Source: Streptomyces sp. NBC_00440 (lineage in GTDB: Bacteria; Actinomycetota; Actinomycetes; Streptomycetales; Streptomycetaceae). From it: 64,000 nt of DNA. The translations under genes were made by a program, and so were the position numbers. This document shows, piece after piece, positions 16,417 to 25,221 of this stretch (the stretch's first letter is position 1; each line of letters begins with the position of its first letter). The stretch lies in the NCBI RefSeq assembly GCF_036014215.1, contig NZ_CP107921.1, forward strand, positions 7,623,501 through 7,687,500. The letters run 5' to 3'. The notes under the pieces are model-generated. The model searched no databases. It worked only from the letters and a program-made list of their open reading frames with translations, and had not been told where the DNA came from.

Positions 16417-16717
16417 ACGGGCGTGTGAGGAGCTGGGAGAGCCGCAGGGCCTCGGGGAGAACCCTGTTCATCCAGTTTTGTTGCGGGCGATCGGCACCAC
16501 GGTCAGTGCGGGGGCTCGGTTGTACTCATACGGCAGCGCCGACGGCAACAGCGGCCGGCATGAGGTCGCCGAGGGGCGGACGGCACTGTGCGGAACCCGG
16601 CGCGATCGGAGCCGCACGCGCGCCATCACGGCCGGGGCCGACGGCGATCCGGCCCGGCGGCATTGACGTAGGGTGTGAACCTCGCGGGATCAGGTGGGCG
16701 ACGGAGCCGAGAGCGGT
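16417..16717. other. Intergenic region without recognised feature
   Basis: A 301-base gap upstream of the MarR-type gene. I see no hairpin of note, no tandem repeat and no credible small gene. It presumably holds the MarR-gene promoter. Confidence 0.4.
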
Positions 16718-17161
16718 ATGGACGACGAGCAGCGGGTTGATCTAGGGACGTCATTGTTCATCCCGTACCGGTACACCGAGGACCGGATGTTCCGGGCCCT
16801 GCAGGATGCCGGGTTCGACGACTGGACTCTCGCCCAGTGCCGGGTGTTCCAACGCGTCGCCCCGGATGGTTCGCGCCTCACGGACCTCGCTGACCAGGCG
16901 CAAATGAGCAAGCAGAGTGCCGGTGTGCTGGTCGATCAACTGGAACGCCTGGGCTATGTCCGCCGGGTCCCCGACCCTACGGACGGCCGCGCCCGGTTGA
17001 TCGTGATCGAGGAACGCGGCCGGCGGGCGATCGAGGTGGCCTCAGCGACACTCGACGAGATCCTCTCGGAGTGGAAGACCTACCTGGGCACGCGCAACTT
17101 CACGTTGCTGCACCAGATCCTGGATCAACTCCGCGAGATCACCGACCCCTACGCGCGGTAG
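16718..17161 (+). CDS. MarR-family regulator
   Basis: A 147-residue winged-helix regulator. The central part LAQCRVFQRVAPDGSRLTDLADQAQMSKQSAGVLVDQLERLGYVRRVPDPTDGRARLIVIEERG is a classical MarR DNA-binding domain with the wing DPTDGRARL. The N- and C-terminal helices would form the dimer interface. The ATG at 16718 has GGAG 11 bases upstream; a GTG eight codons earlier is possible. It is followed by bL37 on the same strand after 230 bases. No divergent partner is evident. Confidence 0.85.
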   Translation: MDDEQRVDLGTSLFIPYRYTEDRMFRALQDAGFDDWTLAQCRVFQRVAPDGSRLTDLADQAQMSKQSAGVLVDQLERLGYVRRVPDPTDGRARLIVIEERGRRAIEVASATLDEILSEWKTYLGTRNFTLLHQILDQLREITDPYAR

Positions 17162-17391
17162 ACCCGGCCACGCCGAGCCGTCCCGCCCCGATTCCCGTTC
17201 ACCCCCAGCCGCCAGGGCCGTCGACAGGCTTCGACTCTGCCTTGATGTGGTCAGCTTAATTGACTTGTTCACCGGTTATTCGGAGTCCTGTCATCAACGC
17301 GAGGTGCTCCGCTGTGCGACAGCACGTCGAATCGCGCCGCTCTCCGGCGTGTGGAAGCGTGGAATGGTCAGCCAAACGCGGGAGGTGGCCC

Positions 17392-17469
17392 ATGTCATCG
17401 AAGCGACGACGGAAGAAGAAGGCTCGCCGCAAGCACGCCGCTAACCACGGACGGCGGCCGCAGTCCTGA
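17392..17469 (+). CDS. Small ribosomal protein bL37-like, 25 residues
   Basis: A 25-codon gene with a strong GGAGG eight bases before the ATG. The peptide starts MSSKRRRKKKARRKHA and ends NHGRRPQS. The Lys/Arg-rich start and the (A)NHG(K/R)RP ending match the actinobacterial large-subunit protein bL37 described from mycobacterial ribosomes, which sits on 23S rRNA. A terminator-like hairpin follows. It is easily missed by size filters. Confidence 0.75.
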   Translation: MSSKRRRKKKARRKHAANHGRRPQS

Positions 17470-17495
17470 GGGTCGCGGCAGCTCCGTACCGAAAG

Positions 17496-17531
17496 CGGGC
17501 GGGTGGCCGCATAGGTGCGGTGGCCCGCCCG
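17496..17531 (+). terminator. Hairpin after the bL37 gene
   Basis: CGGGCGGG pairs with CCCGCCCG and, inside, CCGCA pairs with TGCGG around a TAGG loop; a symmetric TGG/TGG internal loop separates the stems. It starts 27 bases after the stop codon and is a good terminator candidate. Confidence 0.65.
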
Positions 17532-17675
17532 TGCTTCCGGCGCAACACGTTGCACAAGTGGTGATGAACGGGGATCCACGGCGCGGATTTCGGCTGGAAG
17601 CTAGTATCCCCAGTGCCCCCTGATATCGCTTGCGGGGTGTATTTGCCGTAGCGCAACAGCTAGGAGGCAGGCTCC

Positions 17676-18659
17676 GTGGCCGAGTCGCAGTCCGTGATCG
17701 CCCCGCCGGCCGAATCTGCCCTGTTCCTCGTCTGCACCATCGTGCCCGGCGGAGAGTCCGTTGTCCGAGACCTGCTCCCCGATGTGGCCGGGTTGAAGCG
17801 ATCGGTGGGTTTCCGCGCTCCGGACGCCAGGCTCACCTGCGTCGTCGGCATCGGTTCCGCCGCGTGGGACCGGCTCTTCGACGGGCCGCGACCGCGCGAA
17901 CTGCATCCCTTCGTGCCGTTGGCGGGCGCCCGCCACTGTGCTCCGTCCACGCCCGGCGATCTCATCTTCCATCTGCGGGCCCGCCGTATGGACCTCTGTT
18001 TTGAGCTGGCCCGGCTGATCGGCGAACGCCTCCGGGGAGCGGTCACCGTGGTGGACGAGGTACATGGGTTCAAATCATTCGACGAGCGTGACCTCCTCGG
18101 CTTCGTCGACGGCAGCGAGAACCCGGAGGGCGCGCTCGCGGCCGACTCCGTGTTCATCGGCGAGGAGGACCGTGATTTCGCGGGCGGGAGTTACGTCGTC
18201 GTGCAGAAATACGTGCACGATCTCGCGGCCTGGAATGCGCTGCCCACGAACGAGCAGGAAATGATCATCGGCCGCACAAAGCTGAACAACGTCGAGTTGT
18301 CCGACGAGGTCAAGCCCGCGGACTCCCATGTCGCCCTCAACACCGTTACGGACGAGGACGGCAACGAGCGGAAGATCGTGCGGGACAACATGCCGTTCGG
18401 CCGCATCGGACAGAGCGAATTCGGCACCTACTTCATCGGCTATGCGCGCACCCCAGAGATTACCGAGCAGATGCTGCGCAATATGTTCCTCGGAGACCGG
18501 CCGGGCATCCATGACCGGATCCTCGACTTCTCCACCGCAGTCACCGGCTGCCTCTTCCACGTCCCGAACGCCGACTTCCTCGACGATCCGCCGGACCCAC
18601 CCGCGGGCGCCACGATGACCGAAGGTTCTCTCGGTATCGGCAGCCTCAAAGGAGTCTGA
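17676..18659 (+). CDS. DyP-type heme peroxidase, encapsulin cargo
   Basis: A 327-residue dye-decolorizing peroxidase of the B class. The GxxDG motif is GFVDG (142-146). Distal Asp145, proximal His218 (in ADSHVALN) and Arg236 (in IVRDNMPFG) sit at the same offsets as D153/H226/R244 of DypB. The C-terminus SLGIGSLKG (318-326) is the cargo-loading peptide that docks on the inside of the encapsulin shell. The GTG start is preceded by AGGAGG. The encapsulin gene follows after five bases. The enzyme uses hydrogen peroxide to oxidise bulky substrates; encapsulation suggests oxidative-stress protection. Confidence 0.95.
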   Translation: MAESQSVIAPPAESALFLVCTIVPGGESVVRDLLPDVAGLKRSVGFRAPDARLTCVVGIGSAAWDRLFDGPRPRELHPFVPLAGARHCAPSTPGDLIFHLRARRMDLCFELARLIGERLRGAVTVVDEVHGFKSFDERDLLGFVDGSENPEGALAADSVFIGEEDRDFAGGSYVVVQKYVHDLAAWNALPTNEQEMIIGRTKLNNVELSDEVKPADSHVALNTVTDEDGNERKIVRDNMPFGRIGQSEFGTYFIGYARTPEITEQMLRNMFLGDRPGIHDRILDFSTAVTGCLFHVPNADFLDDPPDPPAGATMTEGSLGIGSLKGV

Positions 18660-18664
18660 TCGTT

Positions 18665-19480
18665 ATGCCCGTGTCCACCGGTATGAACAACCTGCACCGT
18701 GAACTCGCCCCGATCACCGCCCAGGCCTGGGCGCAGATCGAGGACGAGGCCCGCCGCACATTTCAGCGCAACGTCGGTGGCCGCCGCGTCGTGGACGTGA
18801 CCGGACCCGACGATCCCGCGCTCGCCGCCGTCGGCACCGGCCATCTCACCGCGATCGAAGCCCCGGCGGCCGGCGTTACCGCACGGCTGCGCCAGGTACA
18901 GCCCCTGGTCGAACTCCACGTCCCCTTCAAGGTCACCCGCGAAGCGGTGGACGACGTCGAGCGCGGCGCGCAGGACTCCGACTGGCAGCCCGTCAAGGAC
19001 GCGGCGCGTTCCATGGCGTTCGCTGAGGACAGGGCCGTCTTCGAGGGGTACGCGGCAGCGGGTATCAGCGGGCTCCGTGAGCGGACCTCCAATCCGGTGC
19101 TGAGCCTGCCGGCAGAGGTACGTGAGTACCCGGACACCGTCAGCCGGGCTCTGACGACGCTGCGCCTCGCCGGAGTCGCCGGCCCGTACTCACTGCTGCT
19201 GGGCGCCGACGCGTACACCGAGGTGAGCGAGACGTCCGACCACGGTTACCCCATCGCGGCACATCTGGGCCGGCTCCTGGACGCGCCCCCCATCTGGGCG
19301 CCCGCGCTCGACGGTGCCTTCCTTGTCTCCACCCGCGGTGGTGACTTCGAGCTGCGTCTCAGCGAGGACCTCTCGATCGGCTACACCGCGCATGACATGA
19401 ACGAGATCGAGCTGTACTTCCGGCAGACGCTGACCTTCCTCGTCTACACCGACGAAGCCGTCGTGGCACTCACATCCTGA
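18665..19480 (+). CDS. Encapsulin shell protein (family 1)
   Basis: A 271-residue HK97-fold shell protein that assembles into an icosahedral nanocompartment. Recognised from the N-terminal NNLHRELAPITAQAWAQIEDEARRTFQRNVGGRRVVDV, the E-loop region LHVPFKVTREAVDDVERGAQDSDWQPVKDAAR, and the C-terminal DLSIGYTAHDMNEIELYFRQTLTFLVYTDEAVVAL. It is directly downstream of its DyP cargo, five bases after the stop. The ribosome site AAAGGAG (18648-18654) is formed by the last codons of the cargo-loading peptide, so the two genes are linked at the DNA level. Confidence 0.95.
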   Translation: MPVSTGMNNLHRELAPITAQAWAQIEDEARRTFQRNVGGRRVVDVTGPDDPALAAVGTGHLTAIEAPAAGVTARLRQVQPLVELHVPFKVTREAVDDVERGAQDSDWQPVKDAARSMAFAEDRAVFEGYAAAGISGLRERTSNPVLSLPAEVREYPDTVSRALTTLRLAGVAGPYSLLLGADAYTEVSETSDHGYPIAAHLGRLLDAPPIWAPALDGAFLVSTRGGDFELRLSEDLSIGYTAHDMNEIELYFRQTLTFLVYTDEAVVALTS

Positions 19481-19506
19481 TCCGTACATCCTGATCCGAT
19501 GCCCAG

Positions 19507-19558
19507 CACGTCGGAACGGCACGTCGGAACGGCACATCGGAACGGCACATCGGAACGC
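19507..19558. repeat. Four tandem copies of a 13-bp unit
   Basis: CACGTCGGAACGG, repeated, then CACATCGGAACGG and CACATCGGAACGC, without gaps. The array runs directly into the left arm of the following terminator. It sits between the convergent encapsulin and 53-residue protein genes. Confidence 0.75.
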
Positions 19559-19587
19559 GCCGCGTACTCATGCCCGTACGCGGCGCG
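19556..19587. terminator. Bidirectional terminator, 12-bp perfect stem
   Basis: CGCGCCGCGTAC pairs exactly with GTACGCGGCGCG around an eight-base loop. It lies between the encapsulin stop (plus strand) and the stop of a small minus-strand gene, so it can serve both. Confidence 0.7.
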
Positions 19588-19601
19588 TCCTCCGTCGTTC
19601 C

Positions 19602-19763
19602 CTACTCGGCTCCGGCGTCCGGTTCCGGCGGCAGCCCCACGTCGCCGCGGTCCTCCTCCACGCGCTGTTCGAGTTCCTTGTCGTCCGGGCGGCGGGGCAT
19701 ACCGCGTCCATGCCCGGTCTCCGGGTCGCCTTCGACTTCGCGGTTCGACTTGTGGTGTGCCAT
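19602..19763 (-). CDS. Small hydrophilic protein, 53 residues
   Basis: Unrecognised. The ATG at 19763 has GAGGAGAG seven bases upstream, an excellent ribosome site. The peptide (MAHHKSNREVEGDPETGHGR...) is highly charged, Asp/Glu/Arg-rich, without Cys or hydrophobic stretches, and is probably disordered. It ends just before the bidirectional terminator. It lies downstream of, but on the same strand as, the GH63-like gene's 3' side, separated by 180 bases. Confidence 0.55.
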   Translation of the reverse strand: MAHHKSNREVEGDPETGHGRGMPRRPDDKELEQRVEEDRGDVGLPPEPDAGAE

Positions 19764-19944
19764 CACTCTCTCCTCGCGATGGAGGTGCGGACTGCTCGTA
19801 CGCTCCAGCGCCCGCCCGTCAGGATGCGGCCGGTGGTCGTGGCATCGTCCCCGCCGGTCCTGCTGCGGGTGGTGCAGTGGAGCGAGTCGTCCTTCACATC
19901 GGCATCGACATCTCAGCTCCGGATGATGGGGAACCACCTTCCAC

Positions 19945-22188
19945 TCAAGCCCTCTGCCCGCCGTCCCGCAAGCGGGGGAGAGGTGCGGCGGAGGGGTGCT
20001 TGCGCAGCATTTCCAGAACAACCGCAGCCGACCAGGAGAAGTTCGCGGAGTTCTTTCCCGCGCCGGTCAGCGGATGGTAGTTCTCATGGATGGGCCCGTC
20101 GCCGAGCAGGCCGTCCGCGTGCTGGAGGAGTTGTTCGCCGATGGCCCGGGCGTCCCGGTCGTAGCCGTAGTCGGACAGGCCGCGGATGGCGAAATACGCC
20201 TGGTCAAGCCAGACGAGACCGCGCCAGTATCCGGTCGGGTCGAACTTCGGGTTGTTGCGCGCGACCGTCGGCAGGGGCATGAAGGTGCCGAACTGCGCGG
20301 GGTCGGTGAGTGCGGCACGGGCACCGGCGGCCTCGCGCGCGGACGCGACGCCGGTCCACAGCGGTACAGCGCCTTCGATGCCCTTGCCGGCCGCCGTGAG
20401 CGGTCCGCTGCCGTCCGGTCCGCAGTCGTAGAAGTATCCGGTGGCCGGGTCGTAGGTGTGGGCCCTGATCCGGTCCCGCAGGGCATCCGCCTCATGGTTC
20501 AGGTCCTTCGCCTCGTCCGGCCAGCCGAGCTCGGTGGCCATCCGTGCGAGGAAGCGTTTCTCCGCGTACAGGAAACAGTTGAGATCGACCGACTGCTGGG
20601 CCAGCGAGTAGCCGATGGTGCGGCCCGCCCGGTCGGTGTTGGTGCGCACCTGTGTGTCGTCGAACCTCGGAGCGTTGTCCATCCCGCTCTCCCAGGCGGC
20701 CGCCAGCCTCCGCTGCGCGGTGCTGTCGTTGGCCGGATCCACCGTGGCGCCGTACTCGGCCAGGCCGTTGTGATCGTGGTCCCGGTCGCGGTACCACCAC
20801 GCGTGGTACGACCTGAGCTTCGGGTACATCCGGTGCAGGAACGCCCGGCCGCCGCCCCGCTCGTACACCTGCCACACCGCCCAGGCGGCCAGCGGCGGCT
20901 TGGAGTTGCGTTCGTTCCAGTTCAGGCCGCCCTGGCGAATGTCGTTGTAGAACAGCGCGTCCGGCACCATCCCGGCGTCCTGCGGACGGTCCGGGGAGTC
21001 CGCCTGGATCTGGTGGTCGAACATCGACTCAATGGTGGAGACGGCCAGTTGAGGGTCGAAGATGGCCGTCGCAGCGGCTTCCTTCCACGAGTCCCAGGCC
21101 CAGAAGCCCCCGGCGAACGACGTGTTGGTGAGGGAGGGAGTGATTCCGTCCTTGCGCAGTGCACCGGCCGGGCTGCGCCAGTTGGTCACCAGTGTCTGTA
21201 CGGCCTTTGCCGCGGTACGGCAGCGGTCGGGGGCCACTCCGTCGAACGAGCGGGTCAGGTAGCGGTGCCAACGGCGGTCCGCACGGTCCGCGACCCGGTC
21301 CGGGTGCGCCAGGGCCTCTCGGACGGCCGCGTGGTCCGTGCGGCGCTCGGCGTCGGTGAACGTGTACGACTCGGTCCAGGTGAACGTGGCCGTCGCACCC
21401 GGGGCGAGCCTCGTCGGCCGGTGCGCGGTGGTGCGGTACTCGTCGCCGTGGACGGTCGTGCGTACGGACCCGGCGTGCGCCACTTCGAACCGGGTCTCTG
21501 CGGTGGTCAGGAAGTCCTTGAACGAGCGGACCTCGGCGAACCGGACCGCGACGCCGTCATCGGTCGCCTGCAGTCGCGGCGCGCTGCGAACCGGCTCGCT
21601 GGTGTGGCGCAGCAGCGAGCCCGTCCAGTGGGCGCGCAGCTCGCGGACGCTGTTTCCCCGGTTCTGGACCGTCGCCCGGACCAGGGCGCTGCGGTTGGTG
21701 GCGTACCGCAGCTCCACGGTCACGCACAGACCGTCCGTGACGTACGACTGCGTCAGGACGCCCGGCCGGGCCTCCAGGCGGGGCGCCCGGTCGCCCGACA
21801 GGTCGACGGCACGGGCCGACCGCTCGTCGACGAGTCCGAACCGGCTGAAGGCCCGGCTCAGGTACCAGGGGTACTCCTCCGCCACGTACAGGGGTCCGCT
21901 GAAGCCTCCGAGGTACGCGTGGTCCGCGGCGGAGGGCAGTCCGTAGGCGTGCCAGGCGCCGAGGTCGGCGAAGACGTTGAGTGGATTGTCGCCCGGCGGC
22001 TCGGCCGCCTCGGGAAGGCCGTGCAGATCGAGTACGTCGGAGAGCCCGTCCCGGAACGAGTCTCCTGAACCGTGGTGTGACGCCTCCGGCGCTGTCTCCT
22101 GGGCATGTGCGGGCGCCGCCGGCAGCAGGGCGGCCCCCAGTGGTACGAGTGACGAAGCGGCGAACTGCCTCCGCGAGAGATGAATCAT
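19945..22188 (-). CDS. Exported GH63-like glycosidase (YgjK/MGH1-type)
   Basis: A 747-residue secreted glycoside hydrolase. The N-terminus SRRQFAASSLVPLGAALLPAAPAHA has a twin-arginine signal (RRQF) with an AHA cleavage site, so export is probably by Tat. After an N-terminal beta-sandwich part (~60-300) comes an (alpha/alpha)6 barrel: FAGGFWAWDSWKEAAATAIFDP, PPLAAWAVWQVYERGGG, WWYRDRDHDHNGLAEYG, ESGMDNAPRFDD and a C-terminal YWRGLVWLDQAYFAIRGL, ENYHPLTG segment. This is the layout of GH63 relatives such as YgjK and mannosylglycerate hydrolase. The likely acid and base lie in the WDSW and ENYHP motifs. The exact glycan is unknown. Confidence 0.8.
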   Translation of the reverse strand: MIHLSRRQFAASSLVPLGAALLPAAPAHAQETAPEASHHGSGDSFRDGLSDVLDLHGLPEAAEPPGDNPLNVFADLGAWHAYGLPSAADHAYLGGFSGPLYVAEEYPWYLSRAFSRFGLVDERSARAVDLSGDRAPRLEARPGVLTQSYVTDGLCVTVELRYATNRSALVRATVQNRGNSVRELRAHWTGSLLRHTSEPVRSAPRLQATDDGVAVRFAEVRSFKDFLTTAETRFEVAHAGSVRTTVHGDEYRTTAHRPTRLAPGATATFTWTESYTFTDAERRTDHAAVREALAHPDRVADRADRRWHRYLTRSFDGVAPDRCRTAAKAVQTLVTNWRSPAGALRKDGITPSLTNTSFAGGFWAWDSWKEAAATAIFDPQLAVSTIESMFDHQIQADSPDRPQDAGMVPDALFYNDIRQGGLNWNERNSKPPLAAWAVWQVYERGGGRAFLHRMYPKLRSYHAWWYRDRDHDHNGLAEYGATVDPANDSTAQRRLAAAWESGMDNAPRFDDTQVRTNTDRAGRTIGYSLAQQSVDLNCFLYAEKRFLARMATELGWPDEAKDLNHEADALRDRIRAHTYDPATGYFYDCGPDGSGPLTAAGKGIEGAVPLWTGVASAREAAGARAALTDPAQFGTFMPLPTVARNNPKFDPTGYWRGLVWLDQAYFAIRGLSDYGYDRDARAIGEQLLQHADGLLGDGPIHENYHPLTGAGKNSANFSWSAAVVLEMLRKHPSAAPLPRLRDGGQRA

Positions 22189-22407
22189 CGAGAGCCTCGG
22201 AACATGAGGGGTATCGGAATCCGGCCACGCTAACAGTTTGTTGACAGCCCGTTGAGGGGTCTGGCCTGCTCAGATTCCGGGCTGCACCGCCGCCGACGCC
22301 AGGGCACGGCCACCGGAGTCGGCACGGTGGACGCGTCCCGGTCCGTGTCGTCCCTCGCCGTGCGAGCCACGCCGGCTGAGCCCCGCGGACGGAACGCATA
22401 GGGTCGA

Positions 22408-23406
22408 GTGGTGAAGCCTCCGACAGCTGTGACCTCGCCCGTGGAGCAACTCGACGCCCTCGACCGCCGTATCGCCGCCGCGCTCCAGATCGACGGGCGG
22501 GCGTCCTGGCGGCGGATCGCCTCCGCGCTCGGGGAGCCGGAGCGGAAGGTGGCGCGGCGCGGCCTGCGGCTCCTGGAGAGCGGGCGGGTGGCCGTCACGG
22601 GTCTTGTGGTGCGGGGGGAGACCGTGATCCTGCGGATGAACTGCCGTCCTGGGGCGGTACGGGACGCGGCAGCGGCGGCGGCCGGGCGCGACGACGCCAT
22701 CTTCAGCTATGTGCTGGCGGGGGCGGTCGACTGTGTGGCCGAACTGCAGTGTTCACCGGGCCAGTTGGCTCATCTGATGCTCGACGAGGTGCCCGCACTG
22801 CCCGGACTCCTCTCCCAGAACGTCTCGCCGGTCCTGCGGTACTTCCGCACGGTGCACGAGTGGCAGCCGGACATCCTGGACGAGGACGAGATCGCGGCGC
22901 TCGGCGGCCGGTCTCCGGTCGCGGACGGTGTCGGTCTGCCGGACTCCGATGTGGGCCCGGAGGAGCGGGCGATCCTGCGGGCGCTGGCCGAGGACGGGCG
23001 GTGTACGCACGAGGAACTGGCCGCGGTCGCGGGAGTCTCGCTGGCAACGGCCCGGCGGCGCGTGGAGTCGCTGACCCGCGACGGGCTCGTCAGCATCAGG
23101 GCCTGTGTGGAGCCCGCACTGCTCGGACTTCCGGTCGAGGCACTGCTGTGGATCAAGACGCGCCCCGATGAGGTGGAGGCCGTCGGGCAGTTGCTCGTCG
23201 CATCGCCGCTCGTGCGGTACGCGGCCGTGGTCATGGGCGAGTACCAGCTGCTCGTCGATGTCACGCAGCCTTCGAAGGCCGCGCTGCACGAATTCCTGAC
23301 CGCGGAGCCGTGGGTGCGGAGGGTGCAGGCAGTCCAGTCCCATCTGGTGGTGGAAGCCCTGAAGCGGAGCGGGACGACCACACCGCTCCTGCGTCACCGC
23401 GTCTGA
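22408..23406 (+). CDS. Lrp/AsnC-family regulator with two tandem domains
   Basis: A 332-residue regulator made of two Lrp/AsnC units. Unit 1: HTH near 15-60 (LDALDRRIAAALQIDGRASWRRIASALGEPERKVARRGLRLLESGRV) followed by a ligand domain with AGAVDCVAELQC. Unit 2: HTH near 185-235 (EERAILRALAEDGRCTHEELAAVAGVSLATARRRVESLTRDGLV) followed by a second domain containing VMGEYQLLVDV. The duplicated form is common in streptomycetes. Two GTG codons (22408, 22411) are the candidate starts. It lies 126 bases before an amidase/symporter/malonyl-CoA synthetase operon on the same strand and is the natural regulator. Confidence 0.85.
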   Translation: MVKPPTAVTSPVEQLDALDRRIAAALQIDGRASWRRIASALGEPERKVARRGLRLLESGRVAVTGLVVRGETVILRMNCRPGAVRDAAAAAAGRDDAIFSYVLAGAVDCVAELQCSPGQLAHLMLDEVPALPGLLSQNVSPVLRYFRTVHEWQPDILDEDEIAALGGRSPVADGVGLPDSDVGPEERAILRALAEDGRCTHEELAAVAGVSLATARRRVESLTRDGLVSIRACVEPALLGLPVEALLWIKTRPDEVEAVGQLLVASPLVRYAAVVMGEYQLLVDVTQPSKAALHEFLTAEPWVRRVQAVQSHLVVEALKRSGTTTPLLRHRV

Positions 23407-23443
23407 GGCCTCGCCCGGCTCGCAGCTCCCAAGTTCTGACCAT

Positions 23444-23464
23444 AATATCCAGTCGCAGAATATT
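23444..23464. promoter_or_regulatory. AT-rich imperfect inverted repeat before the amidase operon
   Basis: AATATC and GAATATT flank an eight-base spacer, about 70 bases before the amidase start, in an unusually AT-rich patch that also contains TGAAAAATTCA and a TTGACG hexamer. Likely promoter and candidate operator for the Lrp-type regulator; unproven. Confidence 0.35.
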
Positions 23465-23532
23465 CGCGTCTGAAAAATTCACTCACGCATGGGTGTTGAC
23501 GTATCTGGTCAGCGGCCCTCAGTGTGTGCCGC

Positions 23533-24969
23533 ATGATCGAAGACACGGCCGATGGCCTCTGCATGCTCGACGCCACGGAACTCGCAGAGCGTCTGCGCAG
23601 CCGCGACCTCTCCGCCCGTGAGGTCGTCCGGGCCCACCTCGACCGGATCGCGCGGATCAACCCCGCTGTCAACGCCATCGTCACCCTGGACGAGGAAGGC
23701 GCACTCCGCGCGGCAGCCGCGGCCGACGAACGGATGGCGCGGGGCGATGCCACCGGCCCCTTGCACGGGCTGCCGATCGCGTTCAAGGACACCCACCTGA
23801 CACGCGGAATGCGCACCACCCATGGTTCGCCGCTCTTCGCCGACCATGTGCCGGACGAGGACGAGCTCCTGGTCCAGCGGATCGAGGCAGCGGGCGCCAT
23901 CCGTATCGGCAAGACCAATGTGCCGGAGTTCGCGGCGGGTTCGCACACGTTCAACCCCGTCTTCGGCGCGACCCGCAATCCGTACGACACCGGGCGCTCG
24001 GCCGGTGGCAGCAGCGGCGGCGCCGCGGCCGCGCTCGCCGCCGGGCTGCATCCGCTGGCCGACGGCAGCGACATGGGCGGCTCGCTGCGCAACCCCGCTT
24101 CCTTCTGCAACGTCGTCGGACTGCGGCCCACCCCGGGCCGGGTGCCGTCCCATCCGTCCGGCGACGTGTGGGACACCCTCGCGGTCGCGGGCCCCATGGG
24201 CCGCACGGTCGCGGACACCGCCCTGCTCCTGTCCGTGATGGCGGGCCCCGACCCCCGCTGCCCCCTCTCCCTGGACTCGCCCGGCCACACCTTCCGCGCC
24301 CCTCTGACACGCGGGGACCTGAAGGGACTGCGAGTCGCCTGGGCGCCCGACCTCGGCGGGCGGGTACCCGTCGACCGGGACGTGTCCGACGTACTGGCCC
24401 GGCAGGCGGCGATCTTCGAGGAGCTGGGGTGCCGCGTCGAAGAGGACTGCCCGGACCTCGATGGCGCCGAACACGTCTTCCGGACCCTGCGTGCCCAGGC
24501 GTTCAGCCTCGGGTTCGGAACGTTCCTCGACGAACGGCGCGACGCGCTCAAGCCCAGCCTCATCCGGAACATCGAGGAGGGACGGCGCCTCACCGTCGCG
24601 GATCTCGAACGTGCCACCGCCGAGCGCACCCGTATCCATCTCGCCGCGACCGGCTTCTTCGAGCGGTACGACGTGCTGCTCGCGCCCGTCAGCCAGGTCT
24701 CGCCGTTCCCCGTCGATGACGAGTACCCCACCGGGATCGACGGGCAGCCGCAGCACAGCTATCTCGACTGGATGCGCTCCGCGTACTTCCTCTCCGTTCT
24801 GGGCGCACCCGCCCTTTCGGTGCCCGCCGGCTTCACCGACGCCGGACTCCCCGTCGGCCTGCAGATCGTGGGCCCGCCGCGCGCCGAAGCTGCCGTGCTC
24901 GAAGTCGGTGCCGCGTTCGAGGCCGCGACCCGGCACGGGCGCCGGCGACCGGTACTTCCCCCTGCCTGA
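23533..24969 (+). CDS. Amidase-signature enzyme (malonamidase/ureidomalonase candidate)
   Basis: A 478-residue amidase. The Ser-cisSer-Lys triad is K85 (PIAFKDTH), S160 (AGGSSGGAAAA) and S184 (DMGGSLRNPAS); the 24-residue spacing of the serines is canonical. Start is placed at ATG 23533; a GTG three codons earlier and the ATG at 23563 are alternatives, none with a clear ribosome site. It is the first gene of an operon with a small membrane protein, a sodium symporter, malonyl-CoA synthetase and a carboxyltransferase. That context suggests it releases malonate from an amide such as malonamate or ureidomalonate, which is inference from neighbours. Confidence 0.8.
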   Translation: MIEDTADGLCMLDATELAERLRSRDLSAREVVRAHLDRIARINPAVNAIVTLDEEGALRAAAAADERMARGDATGPLHGLPIAFKDTHLTRGMRTTHGSPLFADHVPDEDELLVQRIEAAGAIRIGKTNVPEFAAGSHTFNPVFGATRNPYDTGRSAGGSSGGAAAALAAGLHPLADGSDMGGSLRNPASFCNVVGLRPTPGRVPSHPSGDVWDTLAVAGPMGRTVADTALLLSVMAGPDPRCPLSLDSPGHTFRAPLTRGDLKGLRVAWAPDLGGRVPVDRDVSDVLARQAAIFEELGCRVEEDCPDLDGAEHVFRTLRAQAFSLGFGTFLDERRDALKPSLIRNIEEGRRLTVADLERATAERTRIHLAATGFFERYDVLLAPVSQVSPFPVDDEYPTGIDGQPQHSYLDWMRSAYFLSVLGAPALSVPAGFTDAGLPVGLQIVGPPRAEAAVLEVGAAFEAATRHGRRRPVLPPA

Positions 24970-24993
24970 AGCTGTCGCCCCCCGGGAGCCCCG

Positions 24994-25221
24994 ATGAGAA
25001 AACTGCATGTGATCTGGGCCGTCGTGCCCGTAATGGCGTTCCTCAGCACCCCGTTCCTGCCCTTCGTGAACGGCCCCCATCTGTGGCTCGGCGTCCCCTC
25101 CGTACTGGCCTGGTGCCTGTTGTGGACGGCCGGGACAACGGCCGGGCTCGCGCTCACCGACCGCTTCGCCCTGCCCGCCGATGCACGCGAGGACACCCCC
25201 GAGACGGAGACCACGGCATGA
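24994..25221 (+). CDS. Small membrane protein paired with sodium/solute symporter (DUF3311-like)
   Basis: A 75-residue protein with two membrane segments (about 7-27 and 33-56) joined by a short Pro/Gly loop (TPFLPFVNGPHLWLG) and an acidic C-terminal tail. This size, topology and position directly before a sodium:solute symporter match the DUF3311 family. GGGAG precedes the ATG. Its TGA overlaps the symporter ATG (ATGA), so they are translated together. It may be an accessory subunit. Confidence 0.75.
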   Translation: MRKLHVIWAVVPVMAFLSTPFLPFVNGPHLWLGVPSVLAWCLLWTAGTTAGLALTDRFALPADAREDTPETETTA

